Source: Thioclava dalianensis
GTDB taxonomy: Bacteria; Pseudomonadota; Alphaproteobacteria; Rhodobacterales; Rhodobacteraceae
Reading direction: 5' to 3'
DNA length: 64,000 nucleotides
Assembly: GCF_000715505.1 (NCBI RefSeq)
Contig: NZ_JHEH01000002.1
Location: forward strand, 203,312 to 267,311
Shown: positions 7,973-17,310 of the stretch, piece by piece
Layout of the letters: each line of letters opens with the position of its first letter
Numbering within the stretch: the stretch's first letter is position 1
The notes under the pieces: model-generated
Seen by the model: the letters and a program-made list of their open reading frames with translations, nothing else
Database searches by the model: none
What the model was told of the DNA's origin: nothing
Made by a program: the position numbers and the translations under genes

Positions 7973-8080
7973 AAATTCCCCCCCGGCAAACGCAGACTCG
8001 CCGTCGTTACGCTAAGGTCACCCTACACAAAGCTGACACAAAAATGAACCTCGAAACCGCGCGCGGTTCCATAAGCTTGA

Positions 8081-10477
8081 TCAGCTGTGTCCGGTCTGCA
8101 AATAATCTCCGTATTCTTCCAGGTAGTTAACGCTATCTTCACTGTCGACGTAGTCACGCAGCTGCGTCAAATCGACCTTGCTCAGAACGACGCCGAGCAG
8201 TTTTTCCGGGATCTTGGGATGCGAGCTGATCAATGATCTCAGCAGCGCGCGCGTGGTTTTCCCCCATTCTGCGACGAACAAAAGCTGGTCCAGCTCTCCG
8301 ATCACGATGCGCACATCGACGACCGGCCCAAGCGGCGGTAGATCGAGCAGGACATAGTCATACTCCCCGCGCAGCTCGTGCAGGAAGCGCCGGAACCCCT
8401 CGCCGCCAAGCATTTCGCTGGCCTGCACGAATCCCTCCGGTGTCGGACAGGACAGGAACTCGACGCCGGTATCGCCAATTTCCTTCGTGCTCGAACGCCA
8501 GCTTGCCACCCCGGTCAACACCTCAAGCAGACCCGCCCCCGTGGTCTGCCCCAGAACACGGCTTAGCCCCTGACGATGCGCATCGGCATCGATCAGCAAG
8601 ACGCTCGCGCCGGTCGATGCGATCACCGCGGCCAGATTGAGCGATGTCGAGGTCTTGCCTTCCGCAGGCCGCGCCGAGGTGATCCCTAGGATGCGGGTGT
8701 CTGTAGAGCTGTCGGACAGACGCATCGCAAGGCGAATATTGCGCAGCGTCTCGGTATAGAGCGAACGCGGATGCGACAGTGCATAGATCGCGGAGCGTCC
8801 GCTGATGCGTGCCAGTTGACGCGACGCCTCGCCCGGTCTGGACAGGGGAACTTGCCCCCGCGCAGGCGTTTGCGGCATCCCTTTGACAAGGCCGGGGCGG
8901 TCGGTCGTGCGATAGATCGGCAGGTAGCCAAGGAACGGCACCCCGACGCTCTCGGCCAGCTGATCGCCCGTACGCAGCCAGCGGTCGCGCCATTCGCCGA
9001 TCGCGGCCAGCACAAGCCCCATCATCAGCCCCACAAGGATCGTGAAGGCCAAGACGAAACGCGCACGCGGCCCGGCTGCGGCTTTGGGCGGCTCGGCCCG
9101 AGACAGCATCCGCACATTCGACACCGGGAAACTCTTTTGCTGATCGATCTGCTGAAACTTCGCAAGGAAGGTTTGATACAGCGTCGAGAGCGTCTGGGCG
9201 CGTTGTTCCAGCGCACGCAGCTGCACCTGCGCCGAGCCAGAGCTGGCATCCGTGTCTACCGCCCCCTGAACACTATCGCGCAGCGCCTGCACGCGGGCCT
9301 CGGACAGGCGTTCCTCGCCCTTAGCCTGTGCCAATAGCTGTTTGATCTCGCCGTAAAGCTGGGTCGCACTTTCTTGCAGACGCGCCTTATAGGGCGCGAG
9401 TTGCGGATCGTCGGGGCCAAGCTGGGCCTTGATCCGGTCAAAGTTGGCAATCGCGTTGGACAGGCTGCGCTGCAACCCGTCAAACTTGGCAGAGCCATCC
9501 GGCGAGAGCCCGCCCGGCACGCCTTTCATCAACGCGTCCGGCCCCGCATCGACCGCCGCCTGCAAGGCCACGACCTGCGCCTTGGCCCGCGCCGCATCGC
9601 TGACGGCATTCGACAGATCGGAGTTCAGATTGACGACGGAATCCTGCGAAATCGTGGTGTCACGGGTCGTCACGAGCCCATTTTGCACGCGGAAAGTTTC
9701 GGCGGCTTCGGCGGCCTTCTGGGCATCCTGCTGCAGATTGCTCAACCGACCCTGCATCCATTCCGTCATCCGCTCCGTCGCGCTGTAATTGGCGTTGAGC
9801 ACGTCCGAAATATAGACATCGGCAAAAGCATTCACGACATTGGCCGCAAGCACCGGATCGTTCGATTTGAACGAGATCGAAAAGGCAGAGCTGCGCCCGA
9901 TCCGACCCACGCGCACGTTTTGCTGCAAGTAGCGGGCCACCGCCTCTTGCTGGCGCTCGGTGATCTGCGCGGGCGTGAGCGGGGTTCTGGGCGCGCTTCC
10001 GGTTGTCGCCTCGGGCGGGGCCCCGCGCAGCCAGCCGATGGGCTTTTTGATCGCCCCCATCACCGTGCCCATCACCTTTGACAGCAGCGATTGCGGCGGG
10101 TTGGTGAAGGACGGATTGTCTTGCAGGTTCAACTGCGCCGCCACCCGATTGGCCACGTCATCGGATGTAATGACCAGCCGGGCGCTCTCGAGCGCGGACT
10201 CATTCGTGGAGAGATCTTCGGATTGCGAGACCTGCTGGATCGTGCGGCTGATATTGCTATCGAGCAGGATCGACGACCCCGCGTAGTAATAGCGCGGCGT
10301 CGTCGCGAGATAGACGATCCCCAGCACGATCCAGACCGCCACACAGACAAAGATCACACGCCGCCTACGGCGCAGCGCCGAGATCAGACGCGACAGATCA
10401 ATCGGATCGGGTTCATGGCGGGTGGGTGGTGTCATGGAATTCGGACTATCCCCGATCTGAAATCGCAATTTTGTCAT
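8081..10477 (-). CDS. exoP: Exopolysaccharide chain-length determinant/tyrosine autokinase, ExoP type
   Basis: A 798-residue Wzz/BY-kinase fusion that controls polymerisation and export of a polysaccharide. An N-terminal transmembrane helix follows RRRRRVIFVCVAVW, then a long periplasmic coiled-coil region, then a second helix (FVLAFTILVGLMMGLVLA) preceding the cytoplasmic kinase. The kinase has Walker A ARPAEGKTS near residue 604, Walker A' VLLIDADAH, and Walker B YVLLDLPP. The last 25 residues hold a cluster of Tyr residues (DYVD, NYLEEYGDY), the expected autophosphorylation sites. Its start shares ATGA (10474-10477) with the stop of the ExoM-type gene. Part of the exo operon read leftward. 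Confidence 0.9.
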   Translation of the reverse strand: MTKLRFQIGDSPNSMTPPTRHEPDPIDLSRLISALRRRRRVIFVCVAVWIVLGIVYLATTPRYYYAGSSILLDSNISRTIQQVSQSEDLSTNESALESARLVITSDDVANRVAAQLNLQDNPSFTNPPQSLLSKVMGTVMGAIKKPIGWLRGAPPEATTGSAPRTPLTPAQITERQQEAVARYLQQNVRVGRIGRSSAFSISFKSNDPVLAANVVNAFADVYISDVLNANYSATERMTEWMQGRLSNLQQDAQKAAEAAETFRVQNGLVTTRDTTISQDSVVNLNSDLSNAVSDAARAKAQVVALQAAVDAGPDALMKGVPGGLSPDGSAKFDGLQRSLSNAIANFDRIKAQLGPDDPQLAPYKARLQESATQLYGEIKQLLAQAKGEERLSEARVQALRDSVQGAVDTDASSGSAQVQLRALEQRAQTLSTLYQTFLAKFQQIDQQKSFPVSNVRMLSRAEPPKAAAGPRARFVLAFTILVGLMMGLVLAAIGEWRDRWLRTGDQLAESVGVPFLGYLPIYRTTDRPGLVKGMPQTPARGQVPLSRPGEASRQLARISGRSAIYALSHPRSLYTETLRNIRLAMRLSDSSTDTRILGITSARPAEGKTSTSLNLAAVIASTGASVLLIDADAHRQGLSRVLGQTTGAGLLEVLTGVASWRSSTKEIGDTGVEFLSCPTPEGFVQASEMLGGEGFRRFLHELRGEYDYVLLDLPPLGPVVDVRIVIGELDQLLFVAEWGKTTRALLRSLISSHPKIPEKLLGVVLSKVDLTQLRDYVDSEDSVNYLEEYGDYLQTGHS

Positions 10478-11433
10478 GTCCGCGCCCCTTCAGTCTCGGG
10501 CGCGTCACCAGAGGCACCATAGAGAGTTATTTCCTCATTGCCCAAACATGCAGAGATCACGCCGATATGGAGCGCCCCGCGTGTCAGCGCCGTATTCCGC
10601 CCCAGCGGCGCGCCCAGATGGCGCACGTAAAGCCCACCGCAGGCCAGCGCCTTGGCACCTGCCACCAGTGCATGTTTCAGCCGCGCACCGCCGCCCGCGC
10701 CCGCGCAAAGCAGGCGTCCATGGGTCTGCCCCATCCGGTAGCGGCGTGCCAAAAGCCAGCTCAGCCGCGCGCGCTCGGGCGGGACCGTTTCATGTACGAC
10801 AGCCGCATCGGTGTAGAAAATTTCGCCGCCCCGCTTACGGATCTGATCGAAGAAGACCGTATCCTCACCGCCGCTGCGCCCACGCGACAGATCGAAGCGC
10901 AGATCGCGCAGCGCGTCATCCTCAAGCGAAATCAACGTGTTGCAGGTGTACCCGGTCTGCGCACGGCTCTGCGCATCGCAGCGCGCGACAGTATCATGCA
11001 CCGCGCCGCGCACCATCCATGGCGGCGCATCTTTTGCGTAATGCGCGCGCACCGGGCCGATCACCGCGGCAGAGCCCCGCGCCTGCCAGCCGTGCCACAA
11101 CGCGACCAACCATCCCGGCTCGACCGTCTCATCATCATCGATGAAGACCAGCGCCTTGGCCCCACGTGCTCGCGCTGCATCGAGGATCGCATTGCGCGCA
11201 ATTGAGATGTTTTGCGAGGGCGCATGAAGATAGGTGCCGGGAAATGGCAGCCCTGCGAGCACCGCCTCGATCTCCGCGCGCGCCTTGGGCTCGATATCAT
11301 TATCCGCGACGATCACTGAGAGCGCGGCCTCCGATGGCTGCTCGATCGCAGCCAGAGACTGCAGCGTCGCCGCGATATGGGCGCGCCGAAAGGTGCAGAT
11401 GCCGATGATGATGTCGCAGGCCTCGGAGGTCAT
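10474..11433 (-). CDS. exoM: Glycosyltransferase family 2, ExoM-like
   Basis: About 319 residues. The N-terminus DIIIGICTFRR followed by VIVADNDIEPKARAEIE closely resembles the beginning of succinoglycan glucosyltransferase ExoM, which adds glucose to the lipid-linked octasaccharide. Further family 2 marks are ISIARN and LVFIDDDETVEPGWL, the DxD metal site. I start the gene at Met 11433, which overlaps the stop of the upstream ExoA-type gene by one base (TGATG), rather than at the ORF-extending start 63 bp upstream that would run deep into that gene. Assignment to ExoM is from motif likeness; the acceptor sugar is unknown. Confidence 0.82.
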   Translation of the reverse strand: MTSEACDIIIGICTFRRAHIAATLQSLAAIEQPSEAALSVIVADNDIEPKARAEIEAVLAGLPFPGTYLHAPSQNISIARNAILDAARARGAKALVFIDDDETVEPGWLVALWHGWQARGSAAVIGPVRAHYAKDAPPWMVRGAVHDTVARCDAQSRAQTGYTCNTLISLEDDALRDLRFDLSRGRSGGEDTVFFDQIRKRGGEIFYTDAAVVHETVPPERARLSWLLARRYRMGQTHGRLLCAGAGGGARLKHALVAGAKALACGGLYVRHLGAPLGRNTALTRGALHIGVISACLGNEEITLYGASGDAPETEGART

Positions 11434-12410
11434 CAGATGCCCCGGCTCGGGGTGAACCGCTGGCGCAGGACTTGCACCCAATAGCCCGCCGACCACGAGA
11501 CCTGCATCAGCCCCGCGAGAAAGCCGGTGGCAAGGCTGCGATGGTCCTTATGCGCAATCGCGAGTGACAGCCCCGCCACGAGACACCCAAGAACCCAGAC
11601 CAGAAGCGGCCAGATAAAGATCGCGCTGAACGGCACGAAAACCGTCAGCAGCAAGGCGGGCACAAGCGCCATCACCAGACATTGGCGTGCCCCCGGGCGG
11701 GCGTGGTGCTTGGCGAAATTGCGTGCCCGCCCCTGCCCGAAAAAGAAATACTGGCGCATCAGCGGCTTGATGGATTGGCGCGGATGGTACTCCATCTCGG
11801 TCTTTGCGGTCAGCCAGATCGAATGCCCGGCAAGGCGCAGCCGGTAATCCAGCTCGGCATCCTCATTATGGCTGAAGCTCGGGTCGTAGCCGCCGACGAT
11901 ATTGAAGACCGGCAGGCGCATGAGCGCATGGTGCCCGTGATCGACCCAACGCCCGTCGCTTGCGTTGCGATGGGCCGCGCTGCCATTCCCAAAGCGCGAA
12001 TTCTGCGCCTCCGCGATCAGCTTTTGCAGCGGTGTTTTGCCCACCGCGCGCATCGAGACGACAACGCTGTCGGCAGATTGCGCCTCGGCCTCGGCCACCA
12101 GAATGTCGCAGAAATCCGCTGGATAATCGGCATGGGCATCGATGCGGATCAGCAGTTCGCAATCATTGCCATATTGCGCGACAGCCCGGTTGATCCCCGC
12201 CGATTGATAGCGCTCGGGATTGTCCAGAAGATGCAGCCACGGGCGAGCGCGTTGCATTCGCTTGACCGTCGCCCGGGTGCTGTCTTGAGAGCCACCATCG
12301 ACCACCACGACCAGCGCAGGATGGCGCCCCACAAACCCGCGCAGCCCATGGATGGTCTGTGCGATATGTTCGGCTTCATTGAGCGTCGGAATGACAACCA
12401 GCGTTTTCAA
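11433..12410 (-). CDS. exoA: Glycosyltransferase family 2, ExoA-like
   Basis: A 325-residue membrane-associated glycosyltransferase. VVIPTLNEAEHI, VVVDGGSQDST, YQSAGINRAV and LLIRIDAHADYP are the hallmark order of succinoglycan ExoA, a beta-1,3-glucosyltransferase acting on the lipid-linked intermediate. NEDAELDYRLRLAG supplies the catalytic ED region. Residues 240-300 include hydrophobic helices (ALVPALLLTVFVPFSAIFIWPLLVWVLG region) that anchor it in the membrane, as in ExoA. It lies 21 bp after the ExoL-type gene and overlaps the ExoM-type gene. Confidence 0.87.
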   Translation of the reverse strand: MKTLVVIPTLNEAEHIAQTIHGLRGFVGRHPALVVVVDGGSQDSTRATVKRMQRARPWLHLLDNPERYQSAGINRAVAQYGNDCELLIRIDAHADYPADFCDILVAEAEAQSADSVVVSMRAVGKTPLQKLIAEAQNSRFGNGSAAHRNASDGRWVDHGHHALMRLPVFNIVGGYDPSFSHNEDAELDYRLRLAGHSIWLTAKTEMEYHPRQSIKPLMRQYFFFGQGRARNFAKHHARPGARQCLVMALVPALLLTVFVPFSAIFIWPLLVWVLGCLVAGLSLAIAHKDHRSLATGFLAGLMQVSWSAGYWVQVLRQRFTPSRGI

Positions 12411-12431
12411 GATCGATCCCTTTCCCCTGTT

Positions 12432-13589
12432 TCAGGCGACATATTTTTGCGGCGGATCAGCCGCGTCTTGGGTAGGAAGACATTCACGCAGGCGTTCTAC
12501 GAGATCGGCGCAGTCCGTCGCATCGGCATACCAAGTCTCGCGCGGGAGGCCCGCCAGTGTCGCGCGCAGCCCCGCCAAGGCCTCCGGCGTGACGGCGGCC
12601 AGCGAATCGATCGTCGCCTCGGGAGACGTCACGCGCAATCCGACGCCGCGCGCGGCAAGAGAGTGCCCCAGCTCTGTGTCGCTCAGCGAAATCGGCACAG
12701 CACCGAACAGACAGCCTTCATACAGGCGATTGGGCAAAAGCCAATCGGAATTGGCGCCAGCGTCGTAGCGATCGATCAACATCGCCATGTCACAGGCGGA
12801 ATAAATCTCGGGCAGGTCATCAGGCCAGCGATACGCCCCCTCAAAAGACATGTCTGGATTATCTGCCACGGTCTCATGAAATTTCGGCAACACATCGAGC
12901 GCCGGTTTGCCGCGCAGCACGATATGGAAGCGTCCCGGATGGCGGCGGGTCAAAAGATCCAGCGTCTCAAGCGTCCATTGGCAGCGCAGAATACCGAACC
13001 AGCCAATCGTGATGCAATTTGGGGTGATCGGCGCGGTGCGAGCCGTCGCGGGCCCCGGACCGTTCAGCATCAGCGGCTTGTTCTCGACCAGCGCCACGGC
13101 GCGCGCAGGCTGACGGTAGCGCTCAAGATAGTGGCGCACGAAGCCTTGCGACGAGACCAGAACCAAAGCGCAGCGCGCCATCAGCCACGCCTCGATCTTG
13201 CGCAAACCACGCGCCACGCGGCCCTGCCCGATCATCAACCGGTGAATATCGAGCAGCTCATAGATCAGCGGGATCGCCGCACGACCGCGCAGATAGGACC
13301 GCCCCAGCGCCAGCATCTCGAGGTTCCGGGCCAAAACGAGATCGGGTGTCTCGACCCCAGACGCCTCAAGACGGGCGCGAATCTGCGGCACAAGTGCTGC
13401 GACCGAGCGCATCCGGGCAACCATCCGGCCATTCGCAGTCTGCCCGAGAACAAGCGCGGGCCGCTCAAGCGCCCCGCTGCCCCGACGAAACCCGGCAACC
13501 GAAACAGAGGCACCGCCCGCCTCCAGCATGGCCACACGCCGCCAGATTGCCGCATCGTCGAGATCATGTGCGAGATAGAGTATTCGCAC
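12432..13589 (-). CDS. exoL: Glycosyltransferase, ExoL-like (GT4-type fold)
   Basis: About 385 residues. The N-terminus VRILYLAHDL, then RRVAMLEAGG and SVAGFRRG, resembles succinoglycan ExoL. The middle has LIYELLDIHRLM and VLVSSQGF, then VENKPL, typical of GT4-like retaining transferases. I choose GTG 13589 as start because GAAGGAG lies ideally 5-6 nt upstream; the ATG at 13607 would put that ribosome site inside the gene. A 227-bp gene-free stretch upstream (13590-13816) probably carries a promoter; I see no clear -35/-10 pair in it. First gene of the ExoL-ExoA-ExoM-ExoP run. Confidence 0.8.
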   Translation of the reverse strand: MRILYLAHDLDDAAIWRRVAMLEAGGASVSVAGFRRGSGALERPALVLGQTANGRMVARMRSVAALVPQIRARLEASGVETPDLVLARNLEMLALGRSYLRGRAAIPLIYELLDIHRLMIGQGRVARGLRKIEAWLMARCALVLVSSQGFVRHYLERYRQPARAVALVENKPLMLNGPGPATARTAPITPNCITIGWFGILRCQWTLETLDLLTRRHPGRFHIVLRGKPALDVLPKFHETVADNPDMSFEGAYRWPDDLPEIYSACDMAMLIDRYDAGANSDWLLPNRLYEGCLFGAVPISLSDTELGHSLAARGVGLRVTSPEATIDSLAAVTPEALAGLRATLAGLPRETWYADATDCADLVERLRECLPTQDAADPPQKYVA

Positions 13590-13816
13590 GTCTTCTCCTT
13601 CACCCATTGCAGCATCGCGCGACGCCGCGCATCGAGGCTTGCGCCCCTTGCAAACCCCACTGCACCTCGTAGCAGTTTCTGCACCTGCAAACAGACAAAC
13701 AAGCTTGCACAGCGTTTAAGTGAGCGAGAAGGCGCGCATCCGCCCGTTTGTCATCATTTTCAACACGCCGTCGAAATTAATGCCTGTTTTTGTGGCAGAT
13801 GGGGCCGGCTACCTAC

Positions 13817-15094
13817 TCAGACGGCGGTCCGTTGCGCGCGCTCTTGCCAGCGGGCCTGATTCCGACGCTGCACCAGCACAACAGACAGCACCGTCAGCAC
13901 TGTGACCGTCATGAACTGGTTGAACGCGACCAGTTCGGTATTCATCAAGATCAGCTGGCGCAGCATGAACCCCGCAACAAACAGCGCCTCGGCGCAGGGA
14001 TCTTCAATTGCCCAGCGCAGCGCACCCCAGAGAGCGTAGAAAATCAGCCCCGCCTGAAGGATGACGCCAATCAAGCCGATCTCGACCGCGTTCGAGATCA
14101 GGGTGTTGTGGAAGTGAAAGCCGGTCCGCGTGGAGATGCCAAACTGGGCCCAAAGCTCCTCTGCCAGCGGATTGCCAATCACCCAAAACCCCTTGAACCC
14201 CTGCCCCAGAAGCGGATGCTCGGCGATCTGCCCAAAGGCCACGCGCCACAGATCGGTCCGTCCGGTCAGCGTCGCGTCCTTGCCCGTCAGCTCAAGAAGC
14301 AGATCGGATAGCTGCGTGAAAAATCCACTGACCAGCAGGATCGTGGTCAGGGTGAGCAAGATCGCGGAAAAGCCCAGAAATACCCGTTGCCACGGCGTCG
14401 TGCGGCGCAAGGACCGGATCATCACGAGCAGCGACAGCGTCACCAGCATTGCGATTGTCCCGCCCGCGGAATCGGCCTTGAGCAGCAAAAAGGCACTCAT
14501 CAGAAAGGTGATCACCGCCGCGAGGCGCCACGTGCGCGAGCCCAAAAGTAGCGCGCTGCTGGCCACGAACACGACCGTTGCCGCCTGCGATAGCGCGTTC
14601 TTGGAGGCGAAGATCCCAAGCCATGCGCCATCATCCCCACGCACCCGGCCAAAGACAAAGCAGCCAAGGCACATGATGATTCCCGAGACCATGACAGCCT
14701 TGAGGAGATTGGTCGGCGACATCCTGTAGCCCGCTGAAATCCCGATTGCGAAGGTAAAGGCAAGCTGGATCGCATAGCGCAATGTGACATCGGGATAGTT
14801 CGACCAGAACACCGACAACAGGCACCAGCCCACCAGCAGCCACAAGGCGCGCGCCGCATAGACCTCGCTCAGGATCTCTTTCGGGCGGCGCAGAACGAAG
14901 AGCAGCGTTGCCACGAGAAAGAGCAACGCCGCCTTGCTGTTGAATTTGCTGATATAATCGAGCGCCACGAGGGCTGTCCCGAAAAGCACAGCATTGGGGC
15001 AGATGCCGATTGTGTAGGCCTTCGTATCAGGCCATCGCACGGCGCGCCCGCTGATCGGGTGAAAGGCCCGGTTATGCGGCAGGCCCGGGATCAC
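13817..15094 (-). CDS. exoQ: O-antigen ligase/polymerase family membrane protein, ExoQ-like
   Basis: About 425 residues with roughly ten to twelve hydrophobic segments, the Wzy/ExoQ type of polysaccharide polymerase that joins octasaccharide repeats in the periplasm. The conserved periplasmic loop GRTDLWRVAFGQIAEHPLLGQGFKGFW (Arg and the HPLLGQGF element) is present near residue 290, followed by HNTLISNAVEIGLIG. The likely start is GTG at 15094, overlapping the stop of the glycoside hydrolase gene by GTGA (15091-15094); the ATG at 15130 would lie inside that gene. Confidence 0.85.
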   Translation of the reverse strand: MIPGLPHNRAFHPISGRAVRWPDTKAYTIGICPNAVLFGTALVALDYISKFNSKAALLFLVATLLFVLRRPKEILSEVYAARALWLLVGWCLLSVFWSNYPDVTLRYAIQLAFTFAIGISAGYRMSPTNLLKAVMVSGIIMCLGCFVFGRVRGDDGAWLGIFASKNALSQAATVVFVASSALLLGSRTWRLAAVITFLMSAFLLLKADSAGGTIAMLVTLSLLVMIRSLRRTTPWQRVFLGFSAILLTLTTILLVSGFFTQLSDLLLELTGKDATLTGRTDLWRVAFGQIAEHPLLGQGFKGFWVIGNPLAEELWAQFGISTRTGFHFHNTLISNAVEIGLIGVILQAGLIFYALWGALRWAIEDPCAEALFVAGFMLRQLILMNTELVAFNQFMTVTVLTVLSVVLVQRRNQARWQERAQRTAV

Positions 15095-15888
15095 GGCTGA
15101 GCGCAGGTGATGGAGCCCTTGAAGGCGCATGTCGTCCCCAAAGGCGTGTAGGTCAGGGATTTGATCTGCATGACAACCGGGGCCGCGGGCATCTCAAACT
15201 TGCCCATCCAGTCGGACAGGGTATCGGTGCCCCAATGGCTGAAATAAATCTTCATCGGATGGCTGGGGATGTTCTGCGTCTCGCTGCGCACCAGCTTGCC
15301 GTCAATATACCAGCGCAGGCTGTCGGGCGTCCAAGTGAAGGCGAAATCATGCCACGCCTCATTGATCGGGCAGGAGAGATCCTCAAGCCGCCCCTCGCCG
15401 AAATCCTTGCCAGACACGTAGCGATTGACCCAGACCTTCGAGGGGTAACGCGTGAGCAGTTCGAAATCGATCTCGTCATGGGGCTGGTTATGCACCGGGC
15501 CGATATAGGTGAAGAACGCCGCGTTGAGTCCAGAGGCCACCTGCGTCTTGATCCGCGCCTCAAACGTCCCGTAGAGGAAGCGCGGCTTGGTCTGGATCTC
15601 GCCACACAAAGCCTTCCCGCCGGCCGTCGCGGGCGGCAGATAGCTCAGCGTCAGCCCATCGGGGCCGATGCCCACTGCCTTGCGCGACCAAGTGCAGTTT
15701 TGATGCGCGCCATTGCTCCAGCCATCGGAAATATACCAGAAATCCGGTGTCAGCCGCTGGAATGTCTCGTTGAGCGGTGTTTTCCGGATCGAATCCTGCG
15801 CCATGCTCATGCCGGGGAGGCCGCATAGCATCAGAAAACTCGCGGCCCGCAGACCCCGACCCAGAACGGTCCTAATCCTCGTGGTCAT
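15091..15888 (-). CDS. exoK: Secreted glycoside hydrolase family 16, ExoK-like endoglycanase
   Basis: A 265-residue GH16 enzyme with an N-terminal signal peptide ending near GMSMAQ (residue 31). The catalytic motif HDEIDFE places the nucleophile at Glu139, the assisting Asp at 141 and the acid/base at Glu143. GEIQTKPRFLYGTFEARIK and the FHDFAFTWTPDSLRWYIDG-like segment are family marks. The rhizobial homologue ExoK cleaves nascent succinoglycan into shorter chains. Here it is coupled by GTGA overlap to the polymerase gene, suggesting the same chain-length role. A short divergent promoter region separates it from the ExoO-like gene. Confidence 0.88.
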   Translation of the reverse strand: MTTRIRTVLGRGLRAASFLMLCGLPGMSMAQDSIRKTPLNETFQRLTPDFWYISDGWSNGAHQNCTWSRKAVGIGPDGLTLSYLPPATAGGKALCGEIQTKPRFLYGTFEARIKTQVASGLNAAFFTYIGPVHNQPHDEIDFELLTRYPSKVWVNRYVSGKDFGEGRLEDLSCPINEAWHDFAFTWTPDSLRWYIDGKLVRSETQNIPSHPMKIYFSHWGTDTLSDWMGKFEMPAAPVVMQIKSLTYTPLGTTCAFKGSITCAQP

Positions 15889-16089
15889 AACAGACCCCTT
15901 TTCCGTTCGTCCTCGTCATATCCGCCGATTCGTGTTTTGAGTGATACCAAATTCGCTAGAACGTGCGGCAATAGCGACAATCTGCACAATAAACAGGCAC
16001 CTCACAGCATGGGCGATCATGTCCGTTGCAAGGCCACGCCAAAGCTGCGCGAACAGGCTAGGGTTCGAGGGGCACAGAGGGAAGGCACG

Positions 16090-17310
16090 ATGCAGTTGAT
16101 CTCCGTCATCATGGCGAACTTTCGCGCAGTGCAGCATTTGTCCGCCGCCATCGACTCGGTGCTGCGGCAGACGCATGACAGGCTCGAGCTGATCATCTCG
16201 GACGACGCCTCGGGAGATGGGTCGCTCGACGTGATCCGCGCGGCGATGGCACGCGATCCCCGGGTCATCCTGATCGAGGCCGAGACGAATGGGGGCGCGG
16301 CGGCCGCGCGCAATCGCGCGCTTGAGGCCGCAACAGGCGACTGGGTCGCGATCATGGACAGCGATGACGTGATCCATCCCGACCGCCTGCGCCGGATGCT
16401 GGCGGCGGCAGGACAGAGCGGGGCTCAAATCGTCTCGGATGATCTGGTGTTTTTCGGCGAGACGGAGGCTGCGAGCGGGCGCACCCTGCTTCAGGCGCTG
16501 GACCTCGACGCGCCGCAGATGCTGGACGCAGCGCGCTTGATGGCCTCGGAAGGCGCAGATCCCACGCTTCCGAAATTCGGCTATCTCAAGCCCCTGATTG
16601 CGCGCGCAGCGCTGGGGGAGATGCGCTATGACACTTCGCTGAGCATCGCCGAGGATCTGGATCTCTACCTGCGCCTGCTAATGGCGGGGCATCGCTGGGT
16701 GATGCTGCCGGACCCGATGTATCTATACCGCAGGCACTCGGCCTCACTGTCCTACCGGCTGAGCGCGGCCTCGATCGCCGCGATGATCGCCGCTCAAGAG
16801 CGGCTTTCGCTCTCTGATGCCCCACGCGCGCTGCAAGAGGCGGGCCGGGCGCGCAGCGCCCATCTGCGCCATCAAGAGCGCTATCTGCATCTTGTCGACG
16901 CGATCAAGGCCCGCAAGATGTCCCGCGTAGCAGGACTTTTGTTGCGCGCGCCCGGCTTGCTGGGTGATTTGACTTGGTCCGTGCGCGATCGTCTGGCGCG
17001 GCGCAGCGAGAGCGACGGGGCGCGCAGCGCGCAAACGCTGTCGCTCGGCGGTCAGGCGACACCCGGCGAGGGGCTCTCCCTGTCCCCGCCCAGCGCGCCG
17101 GAACCAGCGGGCACATGGTCCGAGCCGCCGCATCGGATGGCAGCCCAGCTCAGCGCTCTGGCCGCGCGTCACGATCTGTCGGTAGAGGTCACCGACCGCG
17201 CGGCGCTGTGGGCGGCATGGCTCCTGCCGCGCTACGCGCAGATGCGGATCGATTTCGATACAGGGGAGGACGCGGACGGGCTGCCCCTGCCCGCCCAAAC
17301 GGCTCAGTAG
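16090..17310 (+). CDS. exoO: Glycosyltransferase family 2, ExoO-like, with C-terminal extension
   Basis: A 406-residue GT2 protein. LISVIMANFRAV, LIISDDASGDGS, GGAAAARNRALE and IMDSDDVIHPDRL give the nucleotide-sugar and DxD sites; IAEDLDLYLRLL is the catalytic acidic region. It resembles succinoglycan ExoO and the paralogue at the left window edge. Start is ATG 16090 with GGGAAGG upstream; a longer reading from 15937 adds unconserved sequence. The C-terminal ~120 residues are unconserved, Ser/Pro-rich and may be disordered. Transcribed away from the rest of the exo genes; its stop overlaps the anti-sigma gene by 7 bp on the opposite strand. Confidence 0.8.
   Translation: MQLISVIMANFRAVQHLSAAIDSVLRQTHDRLELIISDDASGDGSLDVIRAAMARDPRVILIEAETNGGAAAARNRALEAATGDWVAIMDSDDVIHPDRLRRMLAAAGQSGAQIVSDDLVFFGETEAASGRTLLQALDLDAPQMLDAARLMASEGADPTLPKFGYLKPLIARAALGEMRYDTSLSIAEDLDLYLRLLMAGHRWVMLPDPMYLYRRHSASLSYRLSAASIAAMIAAQERLSLSDAPRALQEAGRARSAHLRHQERYLHLVDAIKARKMSRVAGLLLRAPGLLGDLTWSVRDRLARRSESDGARSAQTLSLGGQATPGEGLSLSPPSAPEPAGTWSEPPHRMAAQLSALAARHDLSVEVTDRAALWAAWLLPRYAQMRIDFDTGEDADGLPLPAQTAQ

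Noticed and set aside
11682..13859. 725-codon open frame antisense to the ExoA and ExoL genes
   Set aside because: No motifs and compositional bias of a shadow frame; the glycosyltransferases on the other strand are unmistakable.
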